64,000 nucleotides of DNA from Acinetobacter calcoaceticus ANC 3811 (GTDB lineage Bacteria > Pseudomonadota > Gammaproteobacteria > Pseudomonadales > Moraxellaceae), in contig NZ_KB976986.1 of assembly GCF_000399665.1 (NCBI RefSeq), positions 3,156,733 to 3,220,732 of the forward strand. Reading direction: 5' to 3'. The notes beneath the pieces are model-generated. The model saw nothing but the letters and a program-made list of their open reading frames with translations. It was not told the DNA's origin and ran no database searches. The translations under genes were made by a program, and so were the position numbers. Shown here one piece after another: positions 28,971 through 39,709 of this stretch (position 1 is the first letter of the stretch; each line of letters starts with the position of its first letter).

Positions 28971-29249
28971 ATGGTAGGTTTTTTAAAAATCATGTTGCCG
29001 ATTCTGTTGGTTGTATTTTTATTGATGGGATTATGGGTCAGTCTTTTGCACTTTCCTTGGGAGTGGATGACCTACGTTGCAATGGGTTTGGAAGTATTTG
29101 TGGCAACGCTTATTTTGCCATTCGAATTTCAATCACAACATATAGCTGGCGTTAATAATTTTGGTTTTATTAACTTAAGTATCTGTTTAGCTTTAGTATT
29201 GGGCTTGGGGCGGCTGTTAGTGTGGGCATGGATAAAATTTTTTGTTTGA
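28971..29249 (+). CDS. Small inner-membrane protein, unrecognised
   Basis: A 92-residue very hydrophobic protein with about three membrane helices (roughly 4-24, 31-50 and 65-90), one conserved-looking HFPWEW in the first loop and a FEFQSQHIAGVNNFGF segment between helices two and three. AAAGGAGAAATAATA before the ATG is a strong ribosome site, which supports translation. I do not recognise a family. It lies directly upstream of the manganese riboswitch, but the two are separate transcriptional entities as far as I can tell. Confidence 0.7.
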   Translation: MVGFLKIMLPILLVVFLLMGLWVSLLHFPWEWMTYVAMGLEVFVATLILPFEFQSQHIAGVNNFGFINLSICLALVLGLGRLLVWAWIKFFV

Positions 29250-29284
29250 AAAATAGAACTGCTCGAATATAATGAGCACATACT

Positions 29285-29448
29285 TCATTGGGGAGTAGCC
29301 GCTATTCATTTCTGAATGAATAGGTGATGATCAACATAATTGTTCAACAGAACATGGTCATCATAGCTTAAACGTCTCATCGTTTCCGAGTTGGCAAGAC
29401 CTTTGATTTACCACTCTGCAGATATTTGGCTAGCAGGAGGGGTAGGTC
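29285..29448 (+). promoter_or_regulatory. yybP-ykoY manganese riboswitch
   Basis: GGGGAGTAG at 29290-29298 and GGCAAGACC near 29393-29401 are the two conserved loop motifs of this riboswitch class. Between them CTATTCATT/AATGAATAG (29302-29323) forms P2 and TGATGA/TCATCA (29325-29363) forms the next helix. The downstream gene is a GDT1/UPF0016 transporter, a known member of the regulon. TACC.CTCTGC at 29409-29419 can pair with GCAGGAGGGGTA (29433-29444), the ribosome site, which gives a translational switch. Confidence 0.85.
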
Positions 29449-29468
29449 ATGGGCATTTATGCTAGCCA
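29427..29468 (+). promoter_or_regulatory. 9-bp hairpin enclosing ribosome site and start codon
   Basis: TGGCTAGCA (29427-29435) and TGCTAGCCA (29460-29468) are perfect complements. Their loop holds AGGAGGGG and the ATG at 29449. The stem shares 29433-29435 with the anti-ribosome-site pairing of the riboswitch, so the two folds compete at the edge. Confidence 0.6.
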
Positions 29469-30054
29469 GAGAAACGACATGCAAGAATTTCTGATTTCTA
29501 CCTCGATTGTTGCCCTAGCTGAAATGGGCGATAAAACTCAATTGTTGGCCCTTTTACTGTCTGCACGTTTCCGTAAGCCAATCCCTATTCTCATTGCGAT
29601 TCTTTTAGCTACTTTAATTAACCATGGTATCTCTGCTGTACTTGGGCAGTGGATTACGACCGTTTTGAGTCCCGAAATTTTAGTTTGGGTACTTGCGGGT
29701 GGTTTTATTGGTATGGCGTTCTGGATGCTTATTCCCGATAAGCTAGATGATGAAACTGATAGCATTAACAGATGGCAAAAATTTGGTGTTTTTGGTGCAA
29801 CCTTTATCCTGTTTTTCTTAGCAGAAATTGGTGATAAAACTCAGATTGCGACAGTTGCTTTAGCTGCACGTTATGACAGCATTTTCTGGGTAATGTTAGG
29901 TACAACCTTAGGGATGATGATTGCCAATGCACCAGCTGTATTTATTGGTAATAAATTAGCTGAACGTTTATCTATCTCTCTCATTCATAAAATTGGCGCT
30001 GCTATTTTCTTAATTGTCGGTGTCTCTACTTTAGTGCAGCATTATTTCTTCTAA
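29449..30054 (+). CDS. GDT1/UPF0016 (TMEM165) family manganese exporter
   Basis: A 201-residue membrane protein with six helices in two homologous halves, each carrying the family signature: ALAEMGDKTQLLALLL near residue 23 and FLAEIGDKTQIATVAL near residue 125. The acidic E-x-GDKT motifs bind the cation. Bacterial relatives (MneA type) export Mn2+, and the riboswitch upstream supports that role here. The ATG at 29449 has a perfect AGGAGGGG site; an internal ATG at 29479 would start closer to the usual N terminus. Confidence 0.9.
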   Translation: MGIYASQRNDMQEFLISTSIVALAEMGDKTQLLALLLSARFRKPIPILIAILLATLINHGISAVLGQWITTVLSPEILVWVLAGGFIGMAFWMLIPDKLDDETDSINRWQKFGVFGATFILFFLAEIGDKTQIATVALAARYDSIFWVMLGTTLGMMIANAPAVFIGNKLAERLSISLIHKIGAAIFLIVGVSTLVQHYFF

Positions 30055-30074
30055 AACATTTAAAGCTGCCATAA

Positions 30075-30105
30075 AAAACGCACTCAATTCGAGTGCGTTT
30101 TTTTG
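30075..30105. terminator. Terminator between the manganese exporter and second TonB receptor
   Basis: AAACGCACTC/GAGTGCGTTT stem with A- and T-runs on both sides, between convergent genes. Confidence 0.9.
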
Positions 30106-30114
30106 TAGGTCATT

Positions 30115-32271
30115 TTAGTAGTTAAATTTCACTGTAAAATTAATTTGGCGTGGGTTACCGAGTGTCACTAAATTTTCATTTAGTGCACCTGCATAGTAAT
30201 CTTTATCAAATAAATTACGAATCGCAAGTTGGGCACCCCAATGTCCAGCGTCATAGCCAGCTTCAGTGTCAAATACTGTATAGCCCGGAACGTGAACATC
30301 TAAGCCATCGACAGTTTTATATGTTTCACCACGGAATCCACCGCCAACATACCAACCAAGTTTTGATGTTGGGTCAAATTTATAGCGCGCTGACAAGCTA
30401 TAAGCATGCTCAGGAATATTATCGAGTGCTTTTCCTACATTGCTTGAGTTTGCATCTTTACTAATTTCAGCATCAATCGTGTAGGTATATGCAGCCGTTA
30501 ATTTTAAGCCTTCTAAAATTTCTGCGCTGAGTTCAGTTTCAATACCACGTGTTAACTGTTCGCCACGTTGTACTTTTTCATTTGGATTTACTAAATCATT
30601 AACTACAACATTCTGACGTTTTAAATCATACCAAGCGATAGCACCTTGAATCCGTTGGTCTGGGCTTTGTAACTTCATCCCGACTTCAACCTGTTTACCT
30701 TCTTCAGGTTTGAACGGATTTTTATTTACATCAGTACCGCTGTTAGGTGTAAATGAAGTGGCATAGCTAACATAAGGGGCAACAATGTCATTAAGGGTAT
30801 ACATGACAGAGGCACTACCCGTAAAAGCATTGTCTGATTGTTTACTCGCACTACTTGTAACTAAGCTTGTGCTTTGGGTTTGTGCCCAGTCTTGGCGTCC
30901 AGACAAGCTTAAAAGCCATTGATCATTGAGTTGAATACGGTCACGAATATATAAACCTGCGTATTTTAAGCGGTTAATATCGTGGTTGCTGACAGGGTCG
31001 GAACAGGTAACAGTTTGCCCATATACAGGAGCATATATGTTTAAATCACCTACATTACAACGGTTATTGGTGTAATCACTTTTTTCTTGGAAGGCATCTA
31101 CACCTATATTGAAGTCATGTTGCATACCATATAAATCAAACTGTTTATTTAAACGGTTATCGATGGCGAAACTTAAATTATCAATAATTTGGTGGCGGCT
31201 GTTATTTTTACGGCTTATGGTGGTGTAGTCTTTATCTGCCCAAAAGTTACTACCTGTACGAGCAAAAACCGCAGTGCCATCCATTTCAGTTTTTTGCACG
31301 GCAAAATTCTGGTTAAAGTTCCAGCCATTATCAAATGCATGTTTAAACGTATAACCCGTACGATAAACATCTGCCTCATATTTACCGAAATTAGGATCGC
31401 CAATATACAAGCTTCGGTCTATAGCGCCGTTAGGATTATCTTTTAAAGTACCAATTACAGGCAAACCTTGTTGACGAATATATTCGCGGTGCTGATAGCT
31501 TGCGATTACAGAGAGGTCAGTGTTATCACCTAAGTCGAAATTGTAAGAAGGGGAGATATAGTAATTTTTAAAATACACATAATCTGTCGGGTCATCTTGG
31601 TCAGAGATGCGGCCATTTAAACGGAAAGCACCTTTTTCACTATTATTAGGGCTATAGTTTAAATCGAATGTACCTTCTTTTAAGTTATAGCTGCCATAAG
31701 TCATGCTAGCACGCGCAAAGTTTTCTGCTTCAGGTCGTTTAGTGACTAAATTCACCATGCCGCCTGGCGCAACCAAACCGAAATTAATAGAGGCTGGGCC
31801 TTTTAAAACTTGGACCTGATCCATGCCCGATAGTTCAGCTGCTACAGATGGCGTTGGAGAACTTTGACCGATTCTTAAACCATCTACATAAACCGAATCG
31901 GAAGAGGTCTGGCCTCGAATAACAAAATCATCCCAACCACGACGACCAAGTTTTCCAGCTTCAACACCTGCAATGCCTTCAAGTGCATCTGCTAGAGTTC
32001 TAGCTTGTTTCTGGTCGAGCTGTTCACGAGTCACCACAGAAACCGATTGAGCCGTCTTAAATAAGGGTGCATCCGATTTTAAGGCAGAGGTTGCTTTTGT
32101 TGCGACATAGGCAGAGCTGGTTTCTTTTTGCGCCTGAATAGAAATTGTGGGCAGCACACTGGTTGAATTTTGTTGTTCTGCTGTTTCATCAGCATGACTT
32201 GCTGTCATTAAGCTAAAAATAGCAACTGCTAACAATGTTTTGGAGCTTGAAAAATAAGGTGCTTGGTTCAT
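30115..32271 (-). CDS. TonB-dependent siderophore receptor (FhuA/FoxA-like)
   Basis: A 718-residue outer-membrane receptor. The signal peptide ends near ASHA. Plug landmarks are TAQSVSVVTREQLDQKQARTL, GRRGWDDFVIRGQ and MDQVQVLKGPASINFGLVAPGGMVNLVTKRP. The barrel ends PRQINFTVKFNY. The pattern fits hydroxamate-type receptors of the FhuA/FoxA group, but the ligand is inferred only loosely. The frame opens nine codons earlier; I use the ATG at 32271, which places the signal peptide better. A Fur-like site lies about 31 bases upstream. Confidence 0.9.
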   Translation of the reverse strand: MNQAPYFSSSKTLLAVAIFSLMTASHADETAEQQNSTSVLPTISIQAQKETSSAYVATKATSALKSDAPLFKTAQSVSVVTREQLDQKQARTLADALEGIAGVEAGKLGRRGWDDFVIRGQTSSDSVYVDGLRIGQSSPTPSVAAELSGMDQVQVLKGPASINFGLVAPGGMVNLVTKRPEAENFARASMTYGSYNLKEGTFDLNYSPNNSEKGAFRLNGRISDQDDPTDYVYFKNYYISPSYNFDLGDNTDLSVIASYQHREYIRQQGLPVIGTLKDNPNGAIDRSLYIGDPNFGKYEADVYRTGYTFKHAFDNGWNFNQNFAVQKTEMDGTAVFARTGSNFWADKDYTTISRKNNSRHQIIDNLSFAIDNRLNKQFDLYGMQHDFNIGVDAFQEKSDYTNNRCNVGDLNIYAPVYGQTVTCSDPVSNHDINRLKYAGLYIRDRIQLNDQWLLSLSGRQDWAQTQSTSLVTSSASKQSDNAFTGSASVMYTLNDIVAPYVSYATSFTPNSGTDVNKNPFKPEEGKQVEVGMKLQSPDQRIQGAIAWYDLKRQNVVVNDLVNPNEKVQRGEQLTRGIETELSAEILEGLKLTAAYTYTIDAEISKDANSSNVGKALDNIPEHAYSLSARYKFDPTSKLGWYVGGGFRGETYKTVDGLDVHVPGYTVFDTEAGYDAGHWGAQLAIRNLFDKDYYAGALNENLVTLGNPRQINFTVKFNY

Positions 32272-32301
32272 GGGAGGCCTAGGCAGCGCAAAAGACAAAA
32301 C

Positions 32302-32320
32302 TGATAATGAGAATTATTTT
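32302..32320 (-). promoter_or_regulatory. Fur box upstream of the second TonB receptor
   Basis: TGATAATGAGAATTATTTT matches the Fur consensus in its GATAATGAGAATTATT core and lies 31-49 bases before the start codon. Confidence 0.8.
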
Positions 32321-32499
32321 AATTTATTATGTTTTAATTTTAAATAACATTATGATTCATTTATAAAATAAGAAAAGCAAAAGCTATTTTAAAATATTAT
32401 GAGAAAAATAAAGCAATTCATTGCAAGAATTGTTGAATCCCTTTATTTTAGTATGGATATAAAAATATCTAATATTTAAAGTTTTTTTGGGGAAATTGT

Positions 32500-33297
32500 A
32501 TGGGGTTTGAAAAAACAACATCGCAGATACTATTTGATAATGGCATTCATAAATGTATTAGTTTTACCAGTTTGGTCAAAGGGGAAGGTATCCAAGCCAA
32601 TCAATTTTTAATTATTGATCATGAGCGCGCTGCTGTAATCGATCCGGGTGGCGATTTGACCTACGTTCCATTAACGATGGAATTAAATAAATATACACGC
32701 TTGAAAAATCTAGACTATGTGATGGCTTCGCATCAGGATCCAGATATTATTACTTCAATGCCGCGCTGGTTAGTCTATACAGACGCTAAAGTGGTGGCGT
32801 CAAAATTATGGGCACGTTTTCTACCGCACCTAAATTCCTCATTTATGAGTGAACGTATGAAAGGGAATTGGGAAGATCGCCTAATTGAACTACCTGATCA
32901 GGGTCAAGTGATTCAATTGGGGGAGTCAAAGCTTGTGGTAGTTCCTGCTCATTTTCTACATTCGGTCGGTAATTTTCAGTTTTATGATCCAGTCGCTAAA
33001 ATTCTATTTTCTGGCGACATGGGCGCTTCGATTGTTGAGGATGCTAATCAACCTCTAACAGATTTCGATATGCACGTTCTAAAAATGAAAGCTTTTCACC
33101 AACGCTATATGTGTTCCAATAAGGTTATCCGTTTATGGGTAAACATGGTTCGCCAGATGGATATTGAAATGATTGTTCCACAGCACGGCAGCCCATTTAT
33201 AGGTAAAGAAATGATTAATCGGTTTTTGGACTGGATTGAGCCTTTACCTTGTGGTGTCGACTTAATGACAGAACAAGTTTTTAGTTGTCCTGCCTAA
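32500..33297 (+). CDS. MBL-fold di-iron protein (ODP/flavodiiron-like, no flavodoxin domain)
   Basis: A 265-residue metallo-beta-lactamase-fold protein. ANQFLIIDHERAAVIDPGGD opens the fold. Metal ligands appear as ASHQDPDII, PAHFLHSVGNF, FSGDMG and VPQHGSPFIG. This is the pattern of the flavodiiron/ODP group (H-x-D/E-x-D), which bind O2 or NO at a di-iron site, rather than the Zn hydrolase HxHxDH pattern. The usual flavodoxin domain is absent. It stands alone, upstream of guaB. Function as an oxygen or NO sensor or scavenger is inferred from the family. Confidence 0.75.
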   Translation: MGFEKTTSQILFDNGIHKCISFTSLVKGEGIQANQFLIIDHERAAVIDPGGDLTYVPLTMELNKYTRLKNLDYVMASHQDPDIITSMPRWLVYTDAKVVASKLWARFLPHLNSSFMSERMKGNWEDRLIELPDQGQVIQLGESKLVVVPAHFLHSVGNFQFYDPVAKILFSGDMGASIVEDANQPLTDFDMHVLKMKAFHQRYMCSNKVIRLWVNMVRQMDIEMIVPQHGSPFIGKEMINRFLDWIEPLPCGVDLMTEQVFSCPA

Positions 33298-33313
33298 ATA
33301 TAATGTCAAATGA

Positions 33314-33339
33314 GCAACCCAGATAAAATTCTGGGTTGC
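33314..33339. other. Perfect 10-bp stem-loop after the MBL gene
   Basis: GCAACCCAGA/TCTGGGTTGC around a TAAAAT loop, 17 bases after the stop. A-rich rather than T-rich sequence follows, so it is a poor rho-independent terminator on the plus strand. Confidence 0.55.
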
Positions 33340-33464
33340 AAAAACATAGATTAAAAAATAACGTTAAAACTATAATAAGTGGGAATTATTTAGAGCAGCT
33401 CTACATCTATTGCTGAAAAAGGCAAAGATAATATGAAAATTGCATTGAAATTTGTTTATAATAG

Positions 33465-34958
<1,494 letters not shown>

Positions 34959-34981
34959 AATTTGGTAACCAAAACAATGAA

Positions 34982-35012
34982 GAAAGCCGTCATTACACTG
35001 ACGGCTTTTTGT
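34982..35012 (+). terminator. Terminator after guaB
   Basis: AAAGCCGTCA/TGACGGCTTT stem with T-run. Confidence 0.9.
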
Positions 35013-35107
35013 TTTTGGTGTAAAGTAAAACTGAAGAAAAGAAATATGGCGGAATTGCCATATATGAAGTGAGCCACCGCTGAAGTGGCGTAAGAATGAG
35101 ATAAGCT

Positions 35108-36445
35108 ATGAGTTATTTTGGAACGGATGGTATTCGTGGAAAATTTGGGCAAATGCCTATTACTCCAGAGTTTGCTTTAAAACTCGGTTTTGCTGCAGGG
35201 AAGGTATTAAAACGAACGAGTCCAAAAAATAAACCGCTCGTTGTATTAGGAAAAGACACACGTTTATCTGGTTATATTTTAGAATCTGCTTTGCAGGCAG
35301 GCTTAAACGCTGCTGGCGTATATGTTCATTTACTTGGCCCGTTACCAACACCAGCAATTGCACACCTTACTCGTGCTTTGCATGCACATGCAGGTATTGT
35401 TATTTCTGCATCACATAATCCATATTATGATAATGGGATTAAATTCTTTTCAAGTGAAGGCAAAAAATTACCGGATTCATTACAAGAAGAAATTAACCGC
35501 GAATTAGAAAAAGATTTATTTATTGAGGACACTGCAAACTTAGGTAAAAGTGTTCGTGTAAATGATGCAAATGGTCGCTATATCGAATTCTGTAAATCTA
35601 CATTCCCCTACCACTTTGATTTAAATAATTTAAAGATTGTGTTGGACTGTGCTCATGGTGCGGCATATAGCGTTGGGCCTTCAGTTTTCCGTGAGCTAGG
35701 GGCAAAAGTTGTTGCTTTATATAATGAACCAGATGGCTTAAATATTAATGAAGGCTGTGGTTCAACACATCCTGAACACTTACAAAAAGCAGTGGTTGAG
35801 CACGAAGCAGATTTAGGTATTGCCTTTGATGGCGATGCTGACCGTGTTGTGATGGTCGATAAGTTTGGTAACTTAATTGATGGTGACCATATTTTATATA
35901 TTTTGGCGACTCAGGCGCAAAATAAGCCAGCGGGTATTGTTGGTACTGTCATGAGTAATATGGCACTTGAAGTTGCATTTGAAAAAGCAAATGTTAACTT
36001 TGTTCGTGCAAAAGTCGGTGACCGCTATGTATTACAGGCTTTAGAAGAAAATGGTTGGGTGATAGGTGGTGAGCCTTCTGGTCATATTTTAACCTTAGAC
36101 AAGAGTACGACTGGTGATGCAATTATCGCCGCACTTCAAGTTTTAACTGTGATGGTTGAGCAAAACAAGGCTCTTCATGAATTGGTTCAAGACTTTAAAT
36201 TATTCCCACAAGTTCTTTTAAATGTACGTTTAGAACAAATGCTTGATCCATATTCTATTCCAGCATTGGTAACTGAATTTGATAAAGCTGAAGCACAGCT
36301 CAAAGGCCGTGGGCGTATCTTGATTCGTAAGTCAGGAACAGAGCCTGTGATTCGTGTCATGGTTGAAGGTGACGATGAGCAAGAAGTGAATGCTTTAGCT
36401 CAGCATTTAGCAGATTCAGTTCGTTCACAAGCACAAGTCGCATAA
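35108..36445 (+). CDS. glmM: Phosphoglucosamine mutase
   Basis: A 445-residue alpha-D-phosphohexomutase that interconverts glucosamine-6-P and glucosamine-1-P for UDP-GlcNAc synthesis. [11 protein letters not shown] opens the protein. The phosphorylated Ser lies in [19 protein letters not shown] (about residue 100). The Mg loop is [12 protein letters not shown] and the sugar loop [22 protein letters not shown] closes it. All key residues are present. It leads a glmM-pdxH-recJ run with an 11-base gap to pdxH. Confidence 0.97.
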   Translation: MSYFGTDGIRGKFGQMPITPEFALKLGFAAGKVLKRTSPKNKPLVVLGKDTRLSGYILESALQAGLNAAGVYVHLLGPLPTPAIAHLTRALHAHAGIVISASHNPYYDNGIKFFSSEGKKLPDSLQEEINRELEKDLFIEDTANLGKSVRVNDANGRYIEFCKSTFPYHFDLNNLKIVLDCAHGAAYSVGPSVFRELGAKVVALYNEPDGLNINEGCGSTHPEHLQKAVVEHEADLGIAFDGDADRVVMVDKFGNLIDGDHILYILATQAQNKPAGIVGTVMSNMALEVAFEKANVNFVRAKVGDRYVLQALEENGWVIGGEPSGHILTLDKSTTGDAIIAALQVLTVMVEQNKALHELVQDFKLFPQVLLNVRLEQMLDPYSIPALVTEFDKAEAQLKGRGRILIRKSGTEPVIRVMVEGDDEQEVNALAQHLADSVRSQAQVA

Positions 36446-36456
36446 GGTGCCATGAC

Positions 36457-37113
36457 ATGAGTGATGTCATCAAAGATTTAAGTGAATTACGCTTGAGCTA
36501 TGAGCAAGGCGAGTTGTATGAGGGGCAGGTTGACTCTAACCCTCATCAGCAGTTTCTTGGTTGGTTTAACCATGCTCTAGCAGCCAATTTGCATGAACCC
36601 TATGCCATGTCATTAGCAACAGCAAGTGCGAATGGTAGACCTCATGTTCGAACAGTATTGTTACGTGGGGCCACAGAAGCTGGTTATGATTTTTATACGA
36701 ATTATGACAGTCAGAAAGGTATAGATTTGGCAGAAAATCCTTATGCCGAATTATTATTTTACTGGCCAAGTCTAGAGCGTCAGGTAAGAGTTGGTGGTCA
36801 TGTAGTTAAAATTGCTGAGCAAGAATCTACAGATTACTATCTTAAGCGACCACGTGATAGCCAGATTGCAGCACATATTAGTACTCCACAAAGCGGTAAA
36901 ATTGAAAGCCGAGAGCTGTTACAGCAACGTTTTCAAGATCTACAGCAGCAAGTTGAAACTCGTGAAGTGCTTGATAAGCCAGAGTTCTGGGGAGGCTATC
37001 GTCTGCAACCAGATTATTATGAATTCTGGCAAGGGCGACCAAATCGTTTACATGACCGCTTGAGTTATGAAAAAATCGACGGTCAATGGACGCTGCACCG
37101 ACTGATGCCTTAA
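36457..37113 (+). CDS. pdxH: Pyridoxamine 5'-phosphate oxidase
   Basis: A 218-residue FMN enzyme that makes pyridoxal 5'-phosphate. Family blocks are MSLATASANGRPHVRTVLLRG, FYTNYDSQKGIDLAENP, LLFYWPSLERQVRVGG and, at the C terminus, FWQGRPNRLHDRLSY. Length is usual. Its TAA stop is followed at once by the recJ ATG, so the two genes are probably translationally coupled. Confidence 0.95.
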   Translation: MSDVIKDLSELRLSYEQGELYEGQVDSNPHQQFLGWFNHALAANLHEPYAMSLATASANGRPHVRTVLLRGATEAGYDFYTNYDSQKGIDLAENPYAELLFYWPSLERQVRVGGHVVKIAEQESTDYYLKRPRDSQIAAHISTPQSGKIESRELLQQRFQDLQQQVETREVLDKPEFWGGYRLQPDYYEFWQGRPNRLHDRLSYEKIDGQWTLHRLMP

Positions 37114-38814
37114 ATGACAAAAATACAAATCAAACAAAGACCTTTATTGACACGCCCTGAACAGTTTCAGGGCGTGCCTCCGTTTATTGCCGAGATTTTG
37201 GCAAGGCGTGGAGTACAATCTGAGCAGGAATTAGAATTAAAGCTTAAGAATTTACTTGCTCCTCAGCTCAAGGGATTAGAAACCGCTGTAGCTTTAATAG
37301 ATCAAGCCATTGATGAGCATGAAAAAATTGTTATTGTTGGGGACTATGATGCTGACGGTGCAACCAGCACAGCGTTAATGGTATTGGCGCTTCGTGATAT
37401 GGGAGCACAAGTCGACTATTTAGTTCCAGACCGATTTAAATATGGTTATGGGCTTACCCCCGCAATTGCAGAGCTTGCATATCAAACTTATCAGCCCGAT
37501 TTATTAATTACAGTCGATAATGGAATTTCCAGCCATGCTGGGGTTGATACAGCCCATGCATTGGGCATGCAAGTTATTATTACAGATCATCATTTAACAA
37601 CTAAAGAAACACCTCCGGCAGAAGCGGTGGTTAACCCAAATCAGTTAGGTTGTGATTTTCCAAGTAAAGCGCTTGCAGGGGTTGGAGTTGCTTTTTATGT
37701 GCTGGCCAATTTGGCAAGTTTACGTAGCAGACAAGGTAAAAGCACAAGTAAAGTCACTCAATATCTAGATTTAGTCGCTTTGGGAACTTATGCGGATGTT
37801 GCTGTATTAGATTATAACAACCGCATTTTAGTGGATGCAGGCGTGAAGCGCATTCAGCAACATCAATGTCGAGTTGGAATATTGGCACTGTTGGATATTG
37901 CTGGGCGAGAGGCGTCGTCTTTGCGTGCACAAGATCTAGGTTTTGTTTTAGGTCCGCGTATTAATGCTGCTGGGCGTATGGAGAGCATGCGTATAGGCAT
38001 TGAATGTTTATTAGCAGATTCTATGGAAACAGCTTATCCGATTGCTCAACAATTAAATCAGTTAAATATAGAGCGGCGACAAATTGAAGGGGAGATGAAG
38101 CAGCAAGCTTTATCTGCTTTAGATAGTTTGCAACTCTCAAAAGAAGATATTCCACAAGCTCTTGTACTCTTTGAAGAGAGTTGGCATCAAGGTGTGATTG
38201 GAATTGTAGCAGGACGTTTAAAAGAACAGTTTCATCGACCAGCTATTGTCTTTGCACCAGATGAAGATGGTGTGCATATTAAAGGATCTGCGCGTTCAAT
38301 TGATGGTGTACATATCCGAGATATGATTGAACAGGTTGCTGAACAACATCCAGAATTGGTGAGCCATTTTGGCGGACATGCGGCAGCAGCAGGTTTAACG
38401 ATACGTAAAGAAAATTTTGATGCTTTTAAAACAGTTTTTACTGCCTGTGTTGCAGCTATGGAAGAATCTCTTTTTCAGGCTACTTTGTGGACAGATGGAG
38501 AGTTACCAGCTTCGGCTTTGCAACTAGATACATTGGACTGGATAGAACAGCTTGGACCATGGGGGCAAAAATTCCCTTTTCCTCAGTTTGAAGGACACTT
38601 TAAAGTTGTTGATTATCGCTGGCTTAAAGAAACACATCTAAAGCTTAGATTAGCCCTTGATCAATATACTTTTGATGCGATTGCTTTTAATGCCGCGGGA
38701 AGATTTGAATTTGATCCTATGCGAAATGAAGTTCATTTAGTCTATGAGATTGATCGTAATGTATTTAAGGGCAATGTAAATTTACAATTGCGTATTGTGC
38801 ATTTAAACCAATAA
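37114..38814 (+). CDS. recJ: Single-stranded-DNA exonuclease RecJ
   Basis: A 566-residue DHH-family 5'-3' exonuclease used in RecF-pathway recombination and mismatch repair. The DHH domain shows VGDYDADGATSTAL, VDNGIS and ITDHHLT, with ALGTYADVAVL after. The DHHA1 part carries GIVAGRLKE and FGGHAAAAGLTI, and a C-terminal OB-like part closes the protein. Zero bases separate it from pdxH. It ends in a terminator shared with the convergent porin gene. Confidence 0.96.
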   Translation: MTKIQIKQRPLLTRPEQFQGVPPFIAEILARRGVQSEQELELKLKNLLAPQLKGLETAVALIDQAIDEHEKIVIVGDYDADGATSTALMVLALRDMGAQVDYLVPDRFKYGYGLTPAIAELAYQTYQPDLLITVDNGISSHAGVDTAHALGMQVIITDHHLTTKETPPAEAVVNPNQLGCDFPSKALAGVGVAFYVLANLASLRSRQGKSTSKVTQYLDLVALGTYADVAVLDYNNRILVDAGVKRIQQHQCRVGILALLDIAGREASSLRAQDLGFVLGPRINAAGRMESMRIGIECLLADSMETAYPIAQQLNQLNIERRQIEGEMKQQALSALDSLQLSKEDIPQALVLFEESWHQGVIGIVAGRLKEQFHRPAIVFAPDEDGVHIKGSARSIDGVHIRDMIEQVAEQHPELVSHFGGHAAAAGLTIRKENFDAFKTVFTACVAAMEESLFQATLWTDGELPASALQLDTLDWIEQLGPWGQKFPFPQFEGHFKVVDYRWLKETHLKLRLALDQYTFDAIAFNAAGRFEFDPMRNEVHLVYEIDRNVFKGNVNLQLRIVHLNQ

Positions 38815-38815
38815 A

Positions 38816-38846
38816 AAAATCCGCTCATTTGAGCGGATTTTTTTAG
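38816..38846. terminator. Bidirectional terminator between recJ and the porin gene
   Basis: AAATCCGCTCA/TGAGCGGATTT with flanking A- and T-runs. Confidence 0.92.
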
Positions 38847-38862
38847 AAACTTTTAGACTAGA

Positions 38863-39630
38863 TTAGAAACGGTAGCCTGCACGAACACCATAAGTGTTGT
38901 CGTTGTCACCGAAACCAATACGACCTTCAAGACTTACTTGTTGATTTAAGAATTTTTTAGCATTAATACCAAATTCATCTTTATCAGTTAAGTCGTTATT
39001 GTAGTAATCCACACCAAGACTTAAAGTTTTATCGATGTAGTAGTCACCACGAACTTTATATTCGTCTAGGTCACCAAACGCACCGAACGCTTCAAGGTTT
39101 ACGTCATGTTGACCTACTTGAGTTACGTATTTAGCACGAACTGTTGGATCAGCGCCGTCTTTACCGTCTTTTTCGTCGTAACCTTTAACACCTAGCGCAA
39201 GTAATAAACCTGGAGCTGGTAAATAACCTACTTCAGCTGCATAAGTTGTTACTTTACTATCAATATTGGTGTTATCAATTTCACGCTCAGTACGACCTAC
39301 ATCACCGCTAAGGTAGAAATCTGAGTTAGGAACATAGTATTCAACACCTACGCCATACTGAGTGTCTTTTGTACCGCTGTTATCGCCATAGTTGATAAGT
39401 GCGTTAACATTACTTGCACGGCTTAAAAAAGCTGCTTCAGCAAGTGGAGCGTTACGAGTTTGAACAGGATTAAAGTAATAAGTCCCGTCAACACCGAATT
39501 TACTTACGCTGCTACCGTTGTCTGGATCAAGATAATTGTAAGAACCACCAACTTCAGCTTGGTAAGCGTTTGCTGCGCCACTTACTGCGAGTGCAGATAA
39601 AAGAGCTGATGCAATTGCTAGTTTTTTCAT
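38863..39630 (-). CDS. Putative porin (Acinetobacter Porin_7-like)
   Basis: A 255-residue outer-membrane protein with a clear signal peptide (MKKLAIASALLSALAVSGAANA) and alternating strands ending GVRAGYRF. GTYYFNPVQTRNAPLAEAAFLSRAS resembles the matching stretch of the Omp33-36 protein at the right end of this window, so the two are distant paralogues. A very strong ribosome site (AGAGGGGAGAG) suggests abundant synthesis. Channel specificity is not predictable. Confidence 0.85.
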   Translation of the reverse strand: MKKLAIASALLSALAVSGAANAYQAEVGGSYNYLDPDNGSSVSKFGVDGTYYFNPVQTRNAPLAEAAFLSRASNVNALINYGDNSGTKDTQYGVGVEYYVPNSDFYLSGDVGRTEREIDNTNIDSKVTTYAAEVGYLPAPGLLLALGVKGYDEKDGKDGADPTVRAKYVTQVGQHDVNLEAFGAFGDLDEYKVRGDYYIDKTLSLGVDYYNNDLTDKDEFGINAKKFLNQQVSLEGRIGFGDNDNTYGVRAGYRF

Positions 39631-39681
39631 GGAATCTCTCCCCTCTAAAAAGCGATTTATAAATGTTTTGTTACAAGTTTC

Positions 39682-39709
39682 AGTCTAGAGGAAAATGAGT
39701 TAGCGTCAA
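39682..39709 (-). promoter_or_regulatory. Candidate sigma-70 promoter of the porin gene
   Basis: On the minus strand TTGACG (39709-39704), 16 bases, TAGACT (39687-39682). The transcript would have a leader of about 45 bases. Confidence 0.5.

Noticed and set aside
33314..33339. Hairpin after the MBL gene as a rho-independent terminator
   Set aside because: Followed by A residues on the plus strand, so it lacks the U-tail; kept only as a stem-loop.
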